A program made the translations under genes and the position numbers. Shown here piece by piece: positions 34,282 through 42,295 of a stretch of DNA of 64,000 nt (positions within the stretch are counted from its first letter, which is position 1; every line of letters starts with the position of its first letter). Under the pieces are notes generated by a model. The model was not told the origin of the DNA. It made no database searches and saw only the letters and a list, made by a program, of their open reading frames with translations. Source of the stretch: Agrobacterium rosae (GTDB lineage Bacteria > Pseudomonadota > Alphaproteobacteria > Rhizobiales > Rhizobiaceae); assembly GCF_002915175.1 (NCBI RefSeq), contig NZ_NXEJ01000008.1, positions 1 through 64,000 of the forward strand, read 5' to 3'.

Positions 34282-34998
34282 TCAGGCGTCACTTTTCTCT
34301 TCGGCGGCATCAGCAAGTGCGGCCATGGAAGTGAAGTGGAAGTCTGGCTTCGTGAAGTTTTCAGGCTCTATCGTTCCGCCATAGCCTTTTTGAGCGTGGC
34401 GTCGTTCAATCCAGCAGTTCGTCATGCCAAGCTTTCGGGAAATCCCGATGTCGTGATACTGGCTTTGGGCAACGTGCAAAATATCGTCTTTGCTGTTACC
34501 TTCGGACTGAACGAATTCGAATACATAGTCGAAAAAGGCAGGGTCGGGCTTTTCGGTGCCGGTGTCGTCAGCGGTGACGCCCTGGTAGAACGGATTTCCA
34601 AGCTCTTCAGAAAAGCATTCGAAAGCCCAACGCTGGGCGTTCGTCATCGCGATCAGTTTGTAGCGTTTGGCGAGCTGAGCCAGTGCCTGCGTGCTATCGG
34701 GAAAAGCCTTCCAGCTTTTTGCGGAATCCCGAAGCCGTTCACCGAGACCACGTTCAGAGGGCAATCTGAGGTCCGGCGCAATGACCAGGTAGACACGAAC
34801 GAGATCATCCGGAAACAGTCCGACATCAGGCAGATAACGAGCCTTACGGTACAGCGTCAGCGCAGCCTCGCTATCGATCGTAACACCTTGCTCTTCGCCG
34901 ATCTGCTTCAAGCACGTTGTAAGCCCGCTCTCAAAATCGATCAGCGTTCCAACCACATCGAAGCTCAGATATTTGAAGTCTGCTAAACTCTTCGGCAT
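34282..34998 (-). CDS. HAD-superfamily hydrolase (haloacid-dehalogenase type II-like)
   Basis: A 238-aa HAD protein: nucleophile motif I SFDVVGTLIDF (Asp near residue 14), motif II AMTNAQRW, motif III lysine in EKPDPAFFDYVFE, motif IV HVAQSQYHDIGIS. The cap region matches type II haloacid dehalogenases. Start ATG 34998 follows AAAGGAGCACGAC. The last residues are acidic. It heads the transporter operon, with an Lrp-like site 49 bp upstream. A second HAD gene of the same class lies at 37746. Real substrates of such proteins in amino-acid catabolic clusters are seldom known; haloacids are not implied. Confidence 0.88.
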   Translation of the reverse strand: MPKSLADFKYLSFDVVGTLIDFESGLTTCLKQIGEEQGVTIDSEAALTLYRKARYLPDVGLFPDDLVRVYLVIAPDLRLPSERGLGERLRDSAKSWKAFPDSTQALAQLAKRYKLIAMTNAQRWAFECFSEELGNPFYQGVTADDTGTEKPDPAFFDYVFEFVQSEGNSKDDILHVAQSQYHDIGISRKLGMTNCWIERRHAQKGYGGTIEPENFTKPDFHFTSMAALADAAEEKSDA

Positions 34999-35046
34999 GT
35001 CGTGCTCCTTTTCAATGCGGATCGCGGATGTGTTGGATGGGCTTTG

Positions 35047-35061
35047 CAGAATTCTATGCTG
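35047..35061 (+). promoter_or_regulatory. Lrp-type operator candidate 3
   Basis: CAGAATTCTATGCTG matches 13 of 15 positions of YAGHAWATTWTDCTR. It lies 49 bp upstream of the HAD-transporter operon start, in the 205-bp gap 34999-35203, where nothing else was recognised. Confidence 0.5.
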
Positions 35062-35203
35062 TCAGTTTTTATCCGATATCGCTGTATTCCGTAGTCTTTC
35101 GCTTATAATCGCAACAATCGCTCGTGGTATCAGCTGAAAGACCAGACCCCTGCGGCACAATATTCCGAATATGGCATCAAAGCGGTATTTCCAGCGCAGC
35201 CCT

Positions 35204-36577
35204 TCAAGCCATGACTGAACGAACGTCCGGGTCTTCCAACGTCTGATCCAGCGTCATCCGGGTACGCTCGATGATAGCGTCGATCTCACTTTCCTTGCAG
35301 CAGAGCGGTGGCGCGTAGCCCAGAACGCCGTTACCGAAGGCGCGGATGACGAGGCCGTTGTCCCAGGCGCGGTCGAAAATGCGGCGAGATGGGTCGGCAG
35401 CGGCGGGCAGTGGGATTTTCTTTTGTTTGTCCGTCACCAGTTCGATAGCCGCCAGCATTCCGCGACCGCGGACATCCCCGACAAGCGGGTGGTCTGCAAG
35501 GCTCTCAAGCCCGGCCATTAATCGCGCACCCGCCTTGACGCCGTTATCCAAAAGTCCGTTTTCATACAGTTTCAGCACTTCCAGACCCACAGCGGCGCTG
35601 ACCGGATGGGCTGAATAGGTATAACCGTGTCCTATAGCGGCGCTGCCTGCACCATCTGCAATGACATTGTACACCCTGTCGGACATGAACACAGCACCCA
35701 TCGGCACGTAACCGGAGGTCAAGCCTTTTGCCGTGGTCATGAAATCCGGAACGACATCTTCTTCTGAACACGCAAAGAGCGGACCGGTACGACCAAAGCC
35801 GGTAATGACTTCGTCAGCGACCAGCAGCACATCAAATTCTTTGCAAACCGCATGCATTGCCTTCAACCAGCCATCGGGCGGGACAAGAACACCGCCCGAG
35901 CCTTGGATCGGTTCGACATAAAAGGCTGCGACACGCTCCGCGCCAATTTCTTCGATCTTTGTCCGCAACGCCGAGACGGAGGAAGCAATAATGGCTTGCG
36001 GGTCGGTGCCAACGGGATTGCGATAGGCATAATGCGACGGAATTTTGTGCTGCCAGTCGAACGGCAGACCGAAGCCTGCATGAAATATCGGAAGTGCCGT
36101 GAGGCCAGCACCGACCGTGCTCGAACCGTGATAGCCCTGCTCGAGTGAAATGAACTGGTCTTTCTGCGGCGTGCCGAGAGAATGGTAATAATAGCGGATG
36201 AACCGCACCGTACTATCTACGGCATCGGAGCCACCGAGCGTGAAATAGATATGGTTGAGATCGCCTGGCGCGCGATCTGCCAGTTCCGATGCCAGACGGA
36301 TCGCAGGTTCCGAGCCGAGGCTGAAATAGCCCGTCGCGTAGGGCAACTCGCGCATCTGCTTGGCAGCGGCTTCAACGATGCTTTCGTGGCCGTAGCCCGC
36401 ATTGACGCACCACAGGCCAGCGAACCCATCGATCATTTGATGGCCGGTCATGTCGGTGACGGTGGCACCCTTTGCGGATTTCAGCACCCGCACGCCAAGC
36501 TTTTCGTGGCCTCTGTAGGAGGCAACCGGATGGACCAGATGTGCGCGGTCGAGTTCGATGAGGGAATTGCTGAGCAT
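35204..36577 (-). CDS. Class III PLP-dependent aminotransferase
   Basis: A 457-aa aminotransferase of the omega-amino acid/diamine group. Features: GLWCVNAGYGHESI, GSDAVDSTVRFIRYYYHSLG, YHGSSTVGAGLT, the PLP aspartate in LLVADEVITGFGRTG and the Schiff-base lysine in TTAKGLTSGYVPMGAV. The frame extends 45 codons upstream, but ATG 36577 follows CTGGAGATCGTT and matches family N termini. It follows a GNAT gene by 14 bp. It should move an amino group from an omega-amino compound to pyruvate or 2-oxoglutarate, giving a semialdehyde such as the GabD-like enzyme downstream could oxidise. Confidence 0.93.
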   Translation of the reverse strand: MLSNSLIELDRAHLVHPVASYRGHEKLGVRVLKSAKGATVTDMTGHQMIDGFAGLWCVNAGYGHESIVEAAAKQMRELPYATGYFSLGSEPAIRLASELADRAPGDLNHIYFTLGGSDAVDSTVRFIRYYYHSLGTPQKDQFISLEQGYHGSSTVGAGLTALPIFHAGFGLPFDWQHKIPSHYAYRNPVGTDPQAIIASSVSALRTKIEEIGAERVAAFYVEPIQGSGGVLVPPDGWLKAMHAVCKEFDVLLVADEVITGFGRTGPLFACSEEDVVPDFMTTAKGLTSGYVPMGAVFMSDRVYNVIADGAGSAAIGHGYTYSAHPVSAAVGLEVLKLYENGLLDNGVKAGARLMAGLESLADHPLVGDVRGRGMLAAIELVTDKQKKIPLPAAADPSRRIFDRAWDNGLVIRAFGNGVLGYAPPLCCKESEIDAIIERTRMTLDQTLEDPDVRSVMA

Positions 36578-36591
36578 AACGATCTCCAGGA

Positions 36592-37425
36592 TCAACCAAG
36601 GGCCTGACTGGCCAATGCAAAAGTTTGAACGGTAGTGTTTGAGTAGGGTTTCCCATCGCGGATCATGGCGATACCCCCTCCGACATGGGACAAGCCAAGC
36701 TCCGTCAGCCATGATGCGAGGCCGCTTTGCTCGCTCGTATCGACGCGCAGGAATTGCCCCTCACGGCCAGCCATAAGGAATGACAGCAAGTTTTTCGCAT
36801 CCACGGTATTTTCTGCGACGATTGGACCTACGACTTCCCCGCGCCCGAAGCGACGGATAGCGCCAAAGCCGGCAACGCGGCCATCGCGATGAATGACGGC
36901 GAGACGGCCATTGCTGGCGAGATACGTGATAAGATCGCGCCGATCCATGCCACAGGCCGCGCGGTCAAGGCGAGCACATTCTGCCGCGTCTTTCGCACCT
37001 GTCCACGCCACCCCTTCGCTAGGCTGCATGGCGGAAACAGGACCCTGATGCTGAACGATGCGATGCGTTTCCCGGAAACCGAGCTTTTGATAAAGCGGCA
37101 GCCCGTCTTGCGTGGCGACCAGCCGGCATTCACGACCGCTGGCGGCATTTAACGCAAAATCCATCAGACGCTTGCCGATGCCAAGCCCACGCATGGCTTC
37201 ATCGACGATGACCATATTAATGGTTGCAGCATCATCCCCATAAAGCGTGGTCATGGCTGTTCCGAGAACACGACTTTTATGAACGGCGGCTACGCCTTTG
37301 CTGAGCGCAAGAGCCATGGCCCAGTCTTCGATCCGGTGCGGCCATTGCGCCTGCTGTGAGAGCGCCAATGCACCCTCTAGATGGTTGGCTGTCAATTCAA
37401 CGAGATCGATCTGGCTCGCCAGCAT
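36592..37425 (-). CDS. Double GNAT acetyltransferase-like protein
   Basis: A 277-aa protein: first GNAT domain (about residues 5-130) with the acetyl-CoA loop VDEAMRGLGIGKRLMDFAL and LPLYQKLGFRE, and a second, weaker GNAT-like domain (about 140-270) with RRFGRGEVVGPIVA and GQFLRVDTSEQSGL. It ends FALASQALG. This is the YitH/HolE-like two-domain arrangement found in amine and amino-acid catabolic loci. A related protein with the same endings (GQFLRLDT, WALASQAFG) is encoded at 46461. Start ATG 37425; it precedes the aminotransferase by 14 bp. Likely N-acetylates an amine intermediate; unproven. Confidence 0.88.
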   Translation of the reverse strand: MLASQIDLVELTANHLEGALALSQQAQWPHRIEDWAMALALSKGVAAVHKSRVLGTAMTTLYGDDAATINMVIVDEAMRGLGIGKRLMDFALNAASGRECRLVATQDGLPLYQKLGFRETHRIVQHQGPVSAMQPSEGVAWTGAKDAAECARLDRAACGMDRRDLITYLASNGRLAVIHRDGRVAGFGAIRRFGRGEVVGPIVAENTVDAKNLLSFLMAGREGQFLRVDTSEQSGLASWLTELGLSHVGGGIAMIRDGKPYSNTTVQTFALASQALG

Positions 37426-37745
37426 GGCGTTTCCCTCGCGGCAGTTTGCTTTTCTTATTCATAGCCGCTCATAGAAAGTAGATCGTCCTGACCTCGATGG
37501 AGGTTTCATTAGTTCGCGCTGTCTGGAACGGCAAGCGCCGCATCTTATGCTGTGGACCTAGAGATGCAGGCCGCTAAGCGGTGCATTTCGCTATACGTAG
37601 CGCAACTCTCTGCCAAAGCTGCCCGTCTATACGCAACAATCTGCTTTGCTGCATGGTGATTGCGGTGCGTGCAGCCGAGTTCCGACGCCTATGATGGTCT
37701 CCATGAGCAGAGTAGCCGTATGGCCAATCCATGAGGACAAACGAC
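37426..37745. promoter_or_regulatory. Divergent gap with Lrp-type operator candidate 4
   Basis: This 320-bp gap separates the GNAT-aminotransferase operon (minus) from the HAD-flavoenzyme operon (plus). CCGCATCTTATGCTG at 37538-37552 matches 13 of 15 positions of the Lrp consensus and differs by one base from the site at 28470. No gene or other motif was recognised in the rest. Confidence 0.5.
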
Positions 37746-38414
37746 ATGACCCAGTTTCGCCCCAAGTACATCACCTTCGATTGCTACGGCACGCTGACCA
37801 ACTTCCAGATGGCCGAGGCGGCACAGACGCTCTATGGCGACCGACTGGATGCACAGCAGATGACGCAGTTCATCAAGAACTTTGCCGCCTATCGGCTGGA
37901 CGAAATTATGGGAGACTGGAAGCCTTACAATGAGGTTGTCCATAACGCTGTGGAACGCGCCTGCCGCAAGAATGGTGTGACCTTCAAGGACGACGACGGC
38001 CGCTTCGTTTACGAACAGGTGCCGAGCTGGGGTCCGCATGCGGATGTGCCTGCCGGGCTTGCAAAGGTCGCCAAGGAAATTCCGCTGGTCATACTATCGA
38101 ACGCCATGAATGACCAGATCATGCACAATGTGGAGAAGCTGGGCGCACCCTTTCACAAGGTCTATACCGCGCAGCAGGCCAATGCCTACAAGCCGCGTTT
38201 CCAGGCGTTCGAATATATGTTCGACATGCTGGGCTGCAATCCGGAAGACATTCTCCACGTCTCCTCATCGTTCCGCTACGATCTGATGTCGGCGCATGAT
38301 CTCGGCATCAAGAACAAGGTCTGGGTTAACAGAGGCCATGAACCAGCCAATCCCTATTACGGCTATACCGAAATCAAGGATATCTCGGGGTTGCCGGGCG
38401 TCGTTGGGCTTTAA
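37746..38414 (+). CDS. Haloacid dehalogenase type II-like HAD hydrolase
   Basis: A 222-aa HAD protein with all four motifs: ITFDCYGTLTNF (nucleophile Asp near residue 13), VILSNAMND, KPRFQAFEYMFDMLG with the motif III lysine, and HVSSSFRYDLMSAHDLG. The first frame ATG is at 37731, but ATG 37746 follows GAGGACAAACGAC and is preferred. It shares class and local role with the HAD at 34282 but is not a close copy. It is 18 bp before a flavoenzyme gene; HAD-flavoenzyme pairs of this kind are common in rhizobial amine catabolism. Confidence 0.9.
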   Translation: MTQFRPKYITFDCYGTLTNFQMAEAAQTLYGDRLDAQQMTQFIKNFAAYRLDEIMGDWKPYNEVVHNAVERACRKNGVTFKDDDGRFVYEQVPSWGPHADVPAGLAKVAKEIPLVILSNAMNDQIMHNVEKLGAPFHKVYTAQQANAYKPRFQAFEYMFDMLGCNPEDILHVSSSFRYDLMSAHDLGIKNKVWVNRGHEPANPYYGYTEIKDISGLPGVVGL

Positions 38415-38432
38415 CGTATTTCAGAGAGGGTA

Positions 38433-39719
38433 ATGAGGACGATGCAGTTCAAATCCTACTGGCACGACACGGCTCCAATTTTTACCCCTGCGGGAACGGG
38501 ACAGGTCGAAGGCACATTCGATGTCGCCATTATCGGCGGCGGCTTTACAGGTCTATCCGCTGCCCGCAGCCTGGCGAAGGGCGGCGCGAAAGTGGTAGTG
38601 CTGGAGGCTCAGCATGTTGGCTTTGGCGGCTCCGGCCGCAATGGCGGGCATCTCAACAACGGCATCGCCCACAGCTTCGTCTCTGCAAAGGAACATTTGG
38701 GGATAGAGCGTGCCAGCGCGCTCTATCGCGCCTACGACGCGTCAGTGGATACCATCGAGGCAATTGTCGCTGAAGAAGGTATCGATTGCAGCTTCAGGCG
38801 GGCCGGCAAGTTGAAACTGGCGTCGAAGCCCGCCCATATGGATGCGATTGCGAAGAATTTCGAGGTTGTCAACCGAGAGATCGACCCCGATACCGAGCTT
38901 CTTTCGAAGGCCGATCTGAAAAATGAGATCGGTTCGAATAATTTCCATGGTGCGATGCTCTCGAAGAAAAGTGGCATGATGCATATGGGATGTTTCGTGC
39001 ATGGCATCGCGCAAGCCTGCGTGCGCCACGGCGTGACCATTTTCGAAAAGGCACCCGTCACGGATCGTAGCGAACAGGGCGGCATCCATCGGCTGACCAC
39101 ACCGCGCGGCACTATCGAGGCGCGCAACGTCATCGTTGCCACCAACGCCTATACCGCGGGGCCATTCGATTATTTCAAGCGCCGCATTATCCCCGTCGGC
39201 AGCTTCATCGTGGCGACACGACCGCTGAGCGACGCCGAAGTCGCCTCTGTGATGCCGGGAAACCGCACTTGCGTGACCTCTATGAATATCGGCAACTATT
39301 TCCGGCTATCACCGGATAACCGTTTGATCTTCGGTGGAAGAGCACGATTTTCTGCGACGTCCGATGCGCGTTCAGATGCGAAAAGCGGTGAAATTCTCAG
39401 GAGTGGCCTTGCGGAGATGTTCCCGCAGCTTCGTGGCGTCGATATCGACTATTGCTGGGGCGGACTGGTCGGTATGACCAGCGACCGCTTCCCGCGCGCG
39501 GGCGAAGTCGAAGGCCTGAACTTCGCCATGGGCTATTCCGGCCACGGCGCGCAGATGTCCATTCATATGGGGACGCTTCTCGCAGACAAACTGCTTGGTA
39601 AGCCAGACCGCAACCCGCTGAAGGGATTGGATTGGAACGCAGTGCCTGGCTATTCCGGCAAACCGTGGTTCCTCCCTGTGGTCGGCTTCTACTACAAGAT
39701 GCTCGACAAGTTTCAGTGA
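38433..39719 (+). CDS. FAD-dependent amine oxidoreductase (PuuB-like)
   Basis: A 428-aa flavoenzyme: FDVAIIGGGFTGLSAARSLA (residues about 29-48), the GFGGSGRNGGHLNNG segment typical of gamma-glutamylputrescine oxidase-like proteins, a WGGLVGMTSDRFPRAGEVEG segment and GYSGHGAQMSIHMG near the C terminus. Such enzymes oxidise primary or secondary amines to aldehydes with release of ammonia. Start ATG 38433 or 38442; both are plausible. It follows a HAD gene and converges on gabD, with a terminator between. The substrate may be the compound imported by the neighbouring transporter. Confidence 0.9.
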   Translation: MRTMQFKSYWHDTAPIFTPAGTGQVEGTFDVAIIGGGFTGLSAARSLAKGGAKVVVLEAQHVGFGGSGRNGGHLNNGIAHSFVSAKEHLGIERASALYRAYDASVDTIEAIVAEEGIDCSFRRAGKLKLASKPAHMDAIAKNFEVVNREIDPDTELLSKADLKNEIGSNNFHGAMLSKKSGMMHMGCFVHGIAQACVRHGVTIFEKAPVTDRSEQGGIHRLTTPRGTIEARNVIVATNAYTAGPFDYFKRRIIPVGSFIVATRPLSDAEVASVMPGNRTCVTSMNIGNYFRLSPDNRLIFGGRARFSATSDARSDAKSGEILRSGLAEMFPQLRGVDIDYCWGGLVGMTSDRFPRAGEVEGLNFAMGYSGHGAQMSIHMGTLLADKLLGKPDRNPLKGLDWNAVPGYSGKPWFLPVVGFYYKMLDKFQ

Positions 39720-39726
39720 AAGTGAA

Positions 39727-39754
39727 AGGCCCGCAACGAGCAGGTTGTGGGCCT
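39727..39754. terminator. Bidirectional terminator between flavoenzyme and gabD
   Basis: AGGCCCGCAAC (39727-39737) pairs with GTTGTGGGCCT (39744-39754), loop of 6. It lies between converging stops at 39719 and 39762; the flanks are A-rich and T-rich. Confidence 0.75.
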
Positions 39755-39761
39755 CTTCGTT

Positions 39762-41219
39762 TCAGTTCAGGCCACCAATATGGAACGCTTTGGTTTCAAG
39801 ATATTCCTCAATCCCGCACTGCGCGCCCTCACGGCCTAGGCCGGATTGCTTGACGCCGCCGAAGGGGGCGACTTCCATGGAAACCGAACCCGTGTTGAGC
39901 CCCACCATCCCGAATTCCAGTGCTTCCGCCACGCGCCACGAACGCTTCAGGCTTTCCGTGTAGAAATAGGCAGCAAGGCCAAACGGCGTACCGTTGGCGA
40001 TGGCGAGCGCCTCTTCTTCTGTCTCGAAGCGGAACAGCGGTGCGACAGGCCCAAAGGTTTCTTCTCCCGCCAGCAGCATGTCAGTCGTGGCACCGCCCAG
40101 CACGATAGGAGCGGTGAACTGATTGCCTTCTGGCAATTTGGGTGGAGTCGAAAGGATTTCCGCACCCTTGGAAAGTGCGTCCTCGATGTGCCGTTTGATC
40201 TTGTCGATGGCCGCGGCGTTGATCATCGGGCCGATATCGATATTCGATTCCGTACCTCGGCCAACCTTCATGGCAGACACCCGCGCCGAGAGCTTAGTCG
40301 CGAAGGCATCATAAACATTGCCCTGCACCAGAATGCGATTGGAGCAGACGCAAGTCTGGCCGCCGTTGCGGAATTTTGACGCGATAGCACCTTCAACGGC
40401 GAGATCCAGATCAGCATCGTCAAACACGATGAAGGGCGCGTTGCCGCCAAGCTCAAGGCTCAGGCGCTTGATACTGTCAGCCGCACCGCGCATCAGAAGC
40501 GATCCGACACGGGTGGAGCCGGTAAAGGAAATCTTGCGGACAGTTTCGTTCGACAGCAACTCGTTGCCGATCTCTGTTGGCATGCCGGTAACGATGTTGA
40601 TGACGCCTGCGGGAATACCGGCCCGTTGCGCTAGAACACCCAATGCCAGGGCTGAATAGGGGGTGAACTCGGACGGTTTGATGACAACAGTGCATCCGGC
40701 GGCAAGGGCCGGTGCGACCTTGCGGGTGATCATCGCATTGGGAAAATTCCACGGCGTAATGATGCCACAAACACCAACCGCTTCTTTCATCACCACAATG
40801 CGCCGGTCTGTGGTGGGCGAGGGAATAGTGTGGCCGTTGATGCGCCGGGCCTCCTCGGCAAACCATTTGACAAAGGACGCGCCATAGCGGATTTCGCCTT
40901 TGCCTTCGGTCAGAGGTTTCCCCTGTTCCATCGTCAAGAGAAGCCCGAGATCGTCCTCTTGCTCGATCATCAGCGCGTACCATTTTTCCAGAAGCGCTGC
41001 GCGGTCGGCATGGGTTCTGGCTTTCCATGGCGCAAAGGCTTTTGCGGCGGCATCGATGGCTGCACGGGTTTCATCGCCGCCCATGTCCGGTACGCTACCC
41101 AGCGCTTTTTGCGTGGCGGGGTCTATCACCTCAACCGTTTTGCCGGATGCCGCATCCAGCCATTGACCTCCGATGAGGCCCTGCTGCCGAAACAAATCCT
41201 GATCTTTCAGAAAACTCAT
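39762..41219 (-). CDS. gabD: NAD(P)-dependent succinate-semialdehyde dehydrogenase
   Basis: A 485-aa aldehyde dehydrogenase of the GabD class: GIITPWNFPNAMITRKVAPAL, FTGSTRVGSLLM (cofactor motif), LELGGNAPFIVFDDAD (general-base Glu), catalytic Cys in NGGQTCVCSNRIL, EETFGPVAPLFRF and the C-terminal FGGVKQSGLGREG. In GABA and polyamine breakdown it turns succinate semialdehyde into succinate. It is the last gene of a six-gene minus-strand operon, 15 bp after the dehydrogenase gene. Together with the class III aminotransferase nearby it could complete an amine-to-succinate route. Confidence 0.92.
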   Translation of the reverse strand: MSFLKDQDLFRQQGLIGGQWLDAASGKTVEVIDPATQKALGSVPDMGGDETRAAIDAAAKAFAPWKARTHADRAALLEKWYALMIEQEDDLGLLLTMEQGKPLTEGKGEIRYGASFVKWFAEEARRINGHTIPSPTTDRRIVVMKEAVGVCGIITPWNFPNAMITRKVAPALAAGCTVVIKPSEFTPYSALALGVLAQRAGIPAGVINIVTGMPTEIGNELLSNETVRKISFTGSTRVGSLLMRGAADSIKRLSLELGGNAPFIVFDDADLDLAVEGAIASKFRNGGQTCVCSNRILVQGNVYDAFATKLSARVSAMKVGRGTESNIDIGPMINAAAIDKIKRHIEDALSKGAEILSTPPKLPEGNQFTAPIVLGGATTDMLLAGEETFGPVAPLFRFETEEEALAIANGTPFGLAAYFYTESLKRSWRVAEALEFGMVGLNTGSVSMEVAPFGGVKQSGLGREGAQCGIEEYLETKAFHIGGLN

Positions 41220-41234
41220 GCCGTATCCTCCGTT

Positions 41235-42281
41235 TTAAACCAGCGCTGCCAGCACGGCGGCTGTGATGGTGTCCGTTTTGTCTCTACCGGGTACCGTACC
41301 GATGCCCTTGACGGTTGCGGCTTCGATTGCCGAGATAATATCGGCGGCGGCTTGGCTCTCTCCGAGATGATCGAGCATCATTGCACCGGACCAGATGGCG
41401 GCGATGGGATTGCCAATGCCGAGATGCGCAATGTCGGGAGCCGAGCCATGCACTGGCTCGAACATCGAGGGGGCTGATCGATCCGGGTTGATATTGGCCG
41501 ATGCCGCAAAGCCAAGCCCGCCCTGAATGGCGGCACCGAGATCTGTCAGAATATCGCCGAACAGATTGGAAGCGACGACGACATCCAGCGATTCCGGTGC
41601 CATCACCATGCGTGCCGCCATGGCGTCGATATGATAGTTCGTCACCTCCACGTCGGGATATTCGGCAGCGATTTTCGCGGTCATCTCGTCCCAGAACACC
41701 ATAGAATATTTCTGGGCATTGGACTTGGTGACAGACGCCAGTTTTTTACGACGGAAGCGTGCCTGCTCGAAGCCGAAACGCAGAATGCGCTCCACGCCCG
41801 CGCGGGTAAAGATCGAGGTTTCGACAGCCACTTCATCCGGTGTGCCAACATGGACGCGGCCACCGGCACCGGAATATTCCCCTTCGGTGTTTTCACGGAT
41901 GCAAAGGATGTCGAAGTCTTCTTTCCTCAGGGGACCCTCGACACCCGGCAGCAGACGGTGGGGGCGGATATTGGCATATTGCACGAAGGCTTTACGGATC
42001 GGCAGCAGCAGGCCGTGCAGAGAAACGGAATCCGGCACCTCGGCTGGCCAACCCACGGCACCCAATAGTATGGCATCGAAACCACGCAGGGTTTCTATTC
42101 CATCCGCTGGCATCATCGCGCCCGTTTCCTTAAAGAAGGCACAGGACCACGGAAGCGTCTTTCCCGTCAGCGTGAACGTTCCGCTCTTCTTGGCGGCTGC
42201 CTGCAAAACAGCCCAGGCGGCGTCGGTCACGGCTGTGCCGATGCCGTCACCGGGAATGAGTGCGATGGAATGATTTTTCAT
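41235..42281 (-). CDS. Tartrate/D-malate-type dehydrogenase (isopropylmalate DH family)
   Basis: A 348-aa NAD-dependent decarboxylating beta-hydroxyacid dehydrogenase: IALIPGDGIGTAV, LCIRENTEGEYSGAGGRVH, KSNAQKYSMVFWDEM, the metal aspartates in NLFGDILTDLGAAIQGGLG, and PVHGSAPDIAHLGIGNPIA. The GWPAEVPDSVSLHGLLLPIRK region is typical of tartrate dehydrogenase/D-malate dehydrogenase rather than LeuB or Icd. ATG 42281 is preferred over 42287 because the GGCGGA ribosome site is better spaced. It is the fifth gene of the operon. Its product (pyruvate or a 2-oxoacid) fits an organic-acid step of the pathway. Confidence 0.88.
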   Translation of the reverse strand: MKNHSIALIPGDGIGTAVTDAAWAVLQAAAKKSGTFTLTGKTLPWSCAFFKETGAMMPADGIETLRGFDAILLGAVGWPAEVPDSVSLHGLLLPIRKAFVQYANIRPHRLLPGVEGPLRKEDFDILCIRENTEGEYSGAGGRVHVGTPDEVAVETSIFTRAGVERILRFGFEQARFRRKKLASVTKSNAQKYSMVFWDEMTAKIAAEYPDVEVTNYHIDAMAARMVMAPESLDVVVASNLFGDILTDLGAAIQGGLGFAASANINPDRSAPSMFEPVHGSAPDIAHLGIGNPIAAIWSGAMMLDHLGESQAAADIISAIEAATVKGIGTVPGRDKTDTITAAVLAALV

Positions 42282-42295
42282 GTGCATTATCCGCC

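Noticed and set aside
35204-36577. Reading the aminotransferase as ectoine DoeD with an Lrp-type DoeX
   Set aside because: The DoeA hydrolase and DoeB deacetylase partners in their usual order are missing, and the other enzymes do not fit ectoine breakdown.
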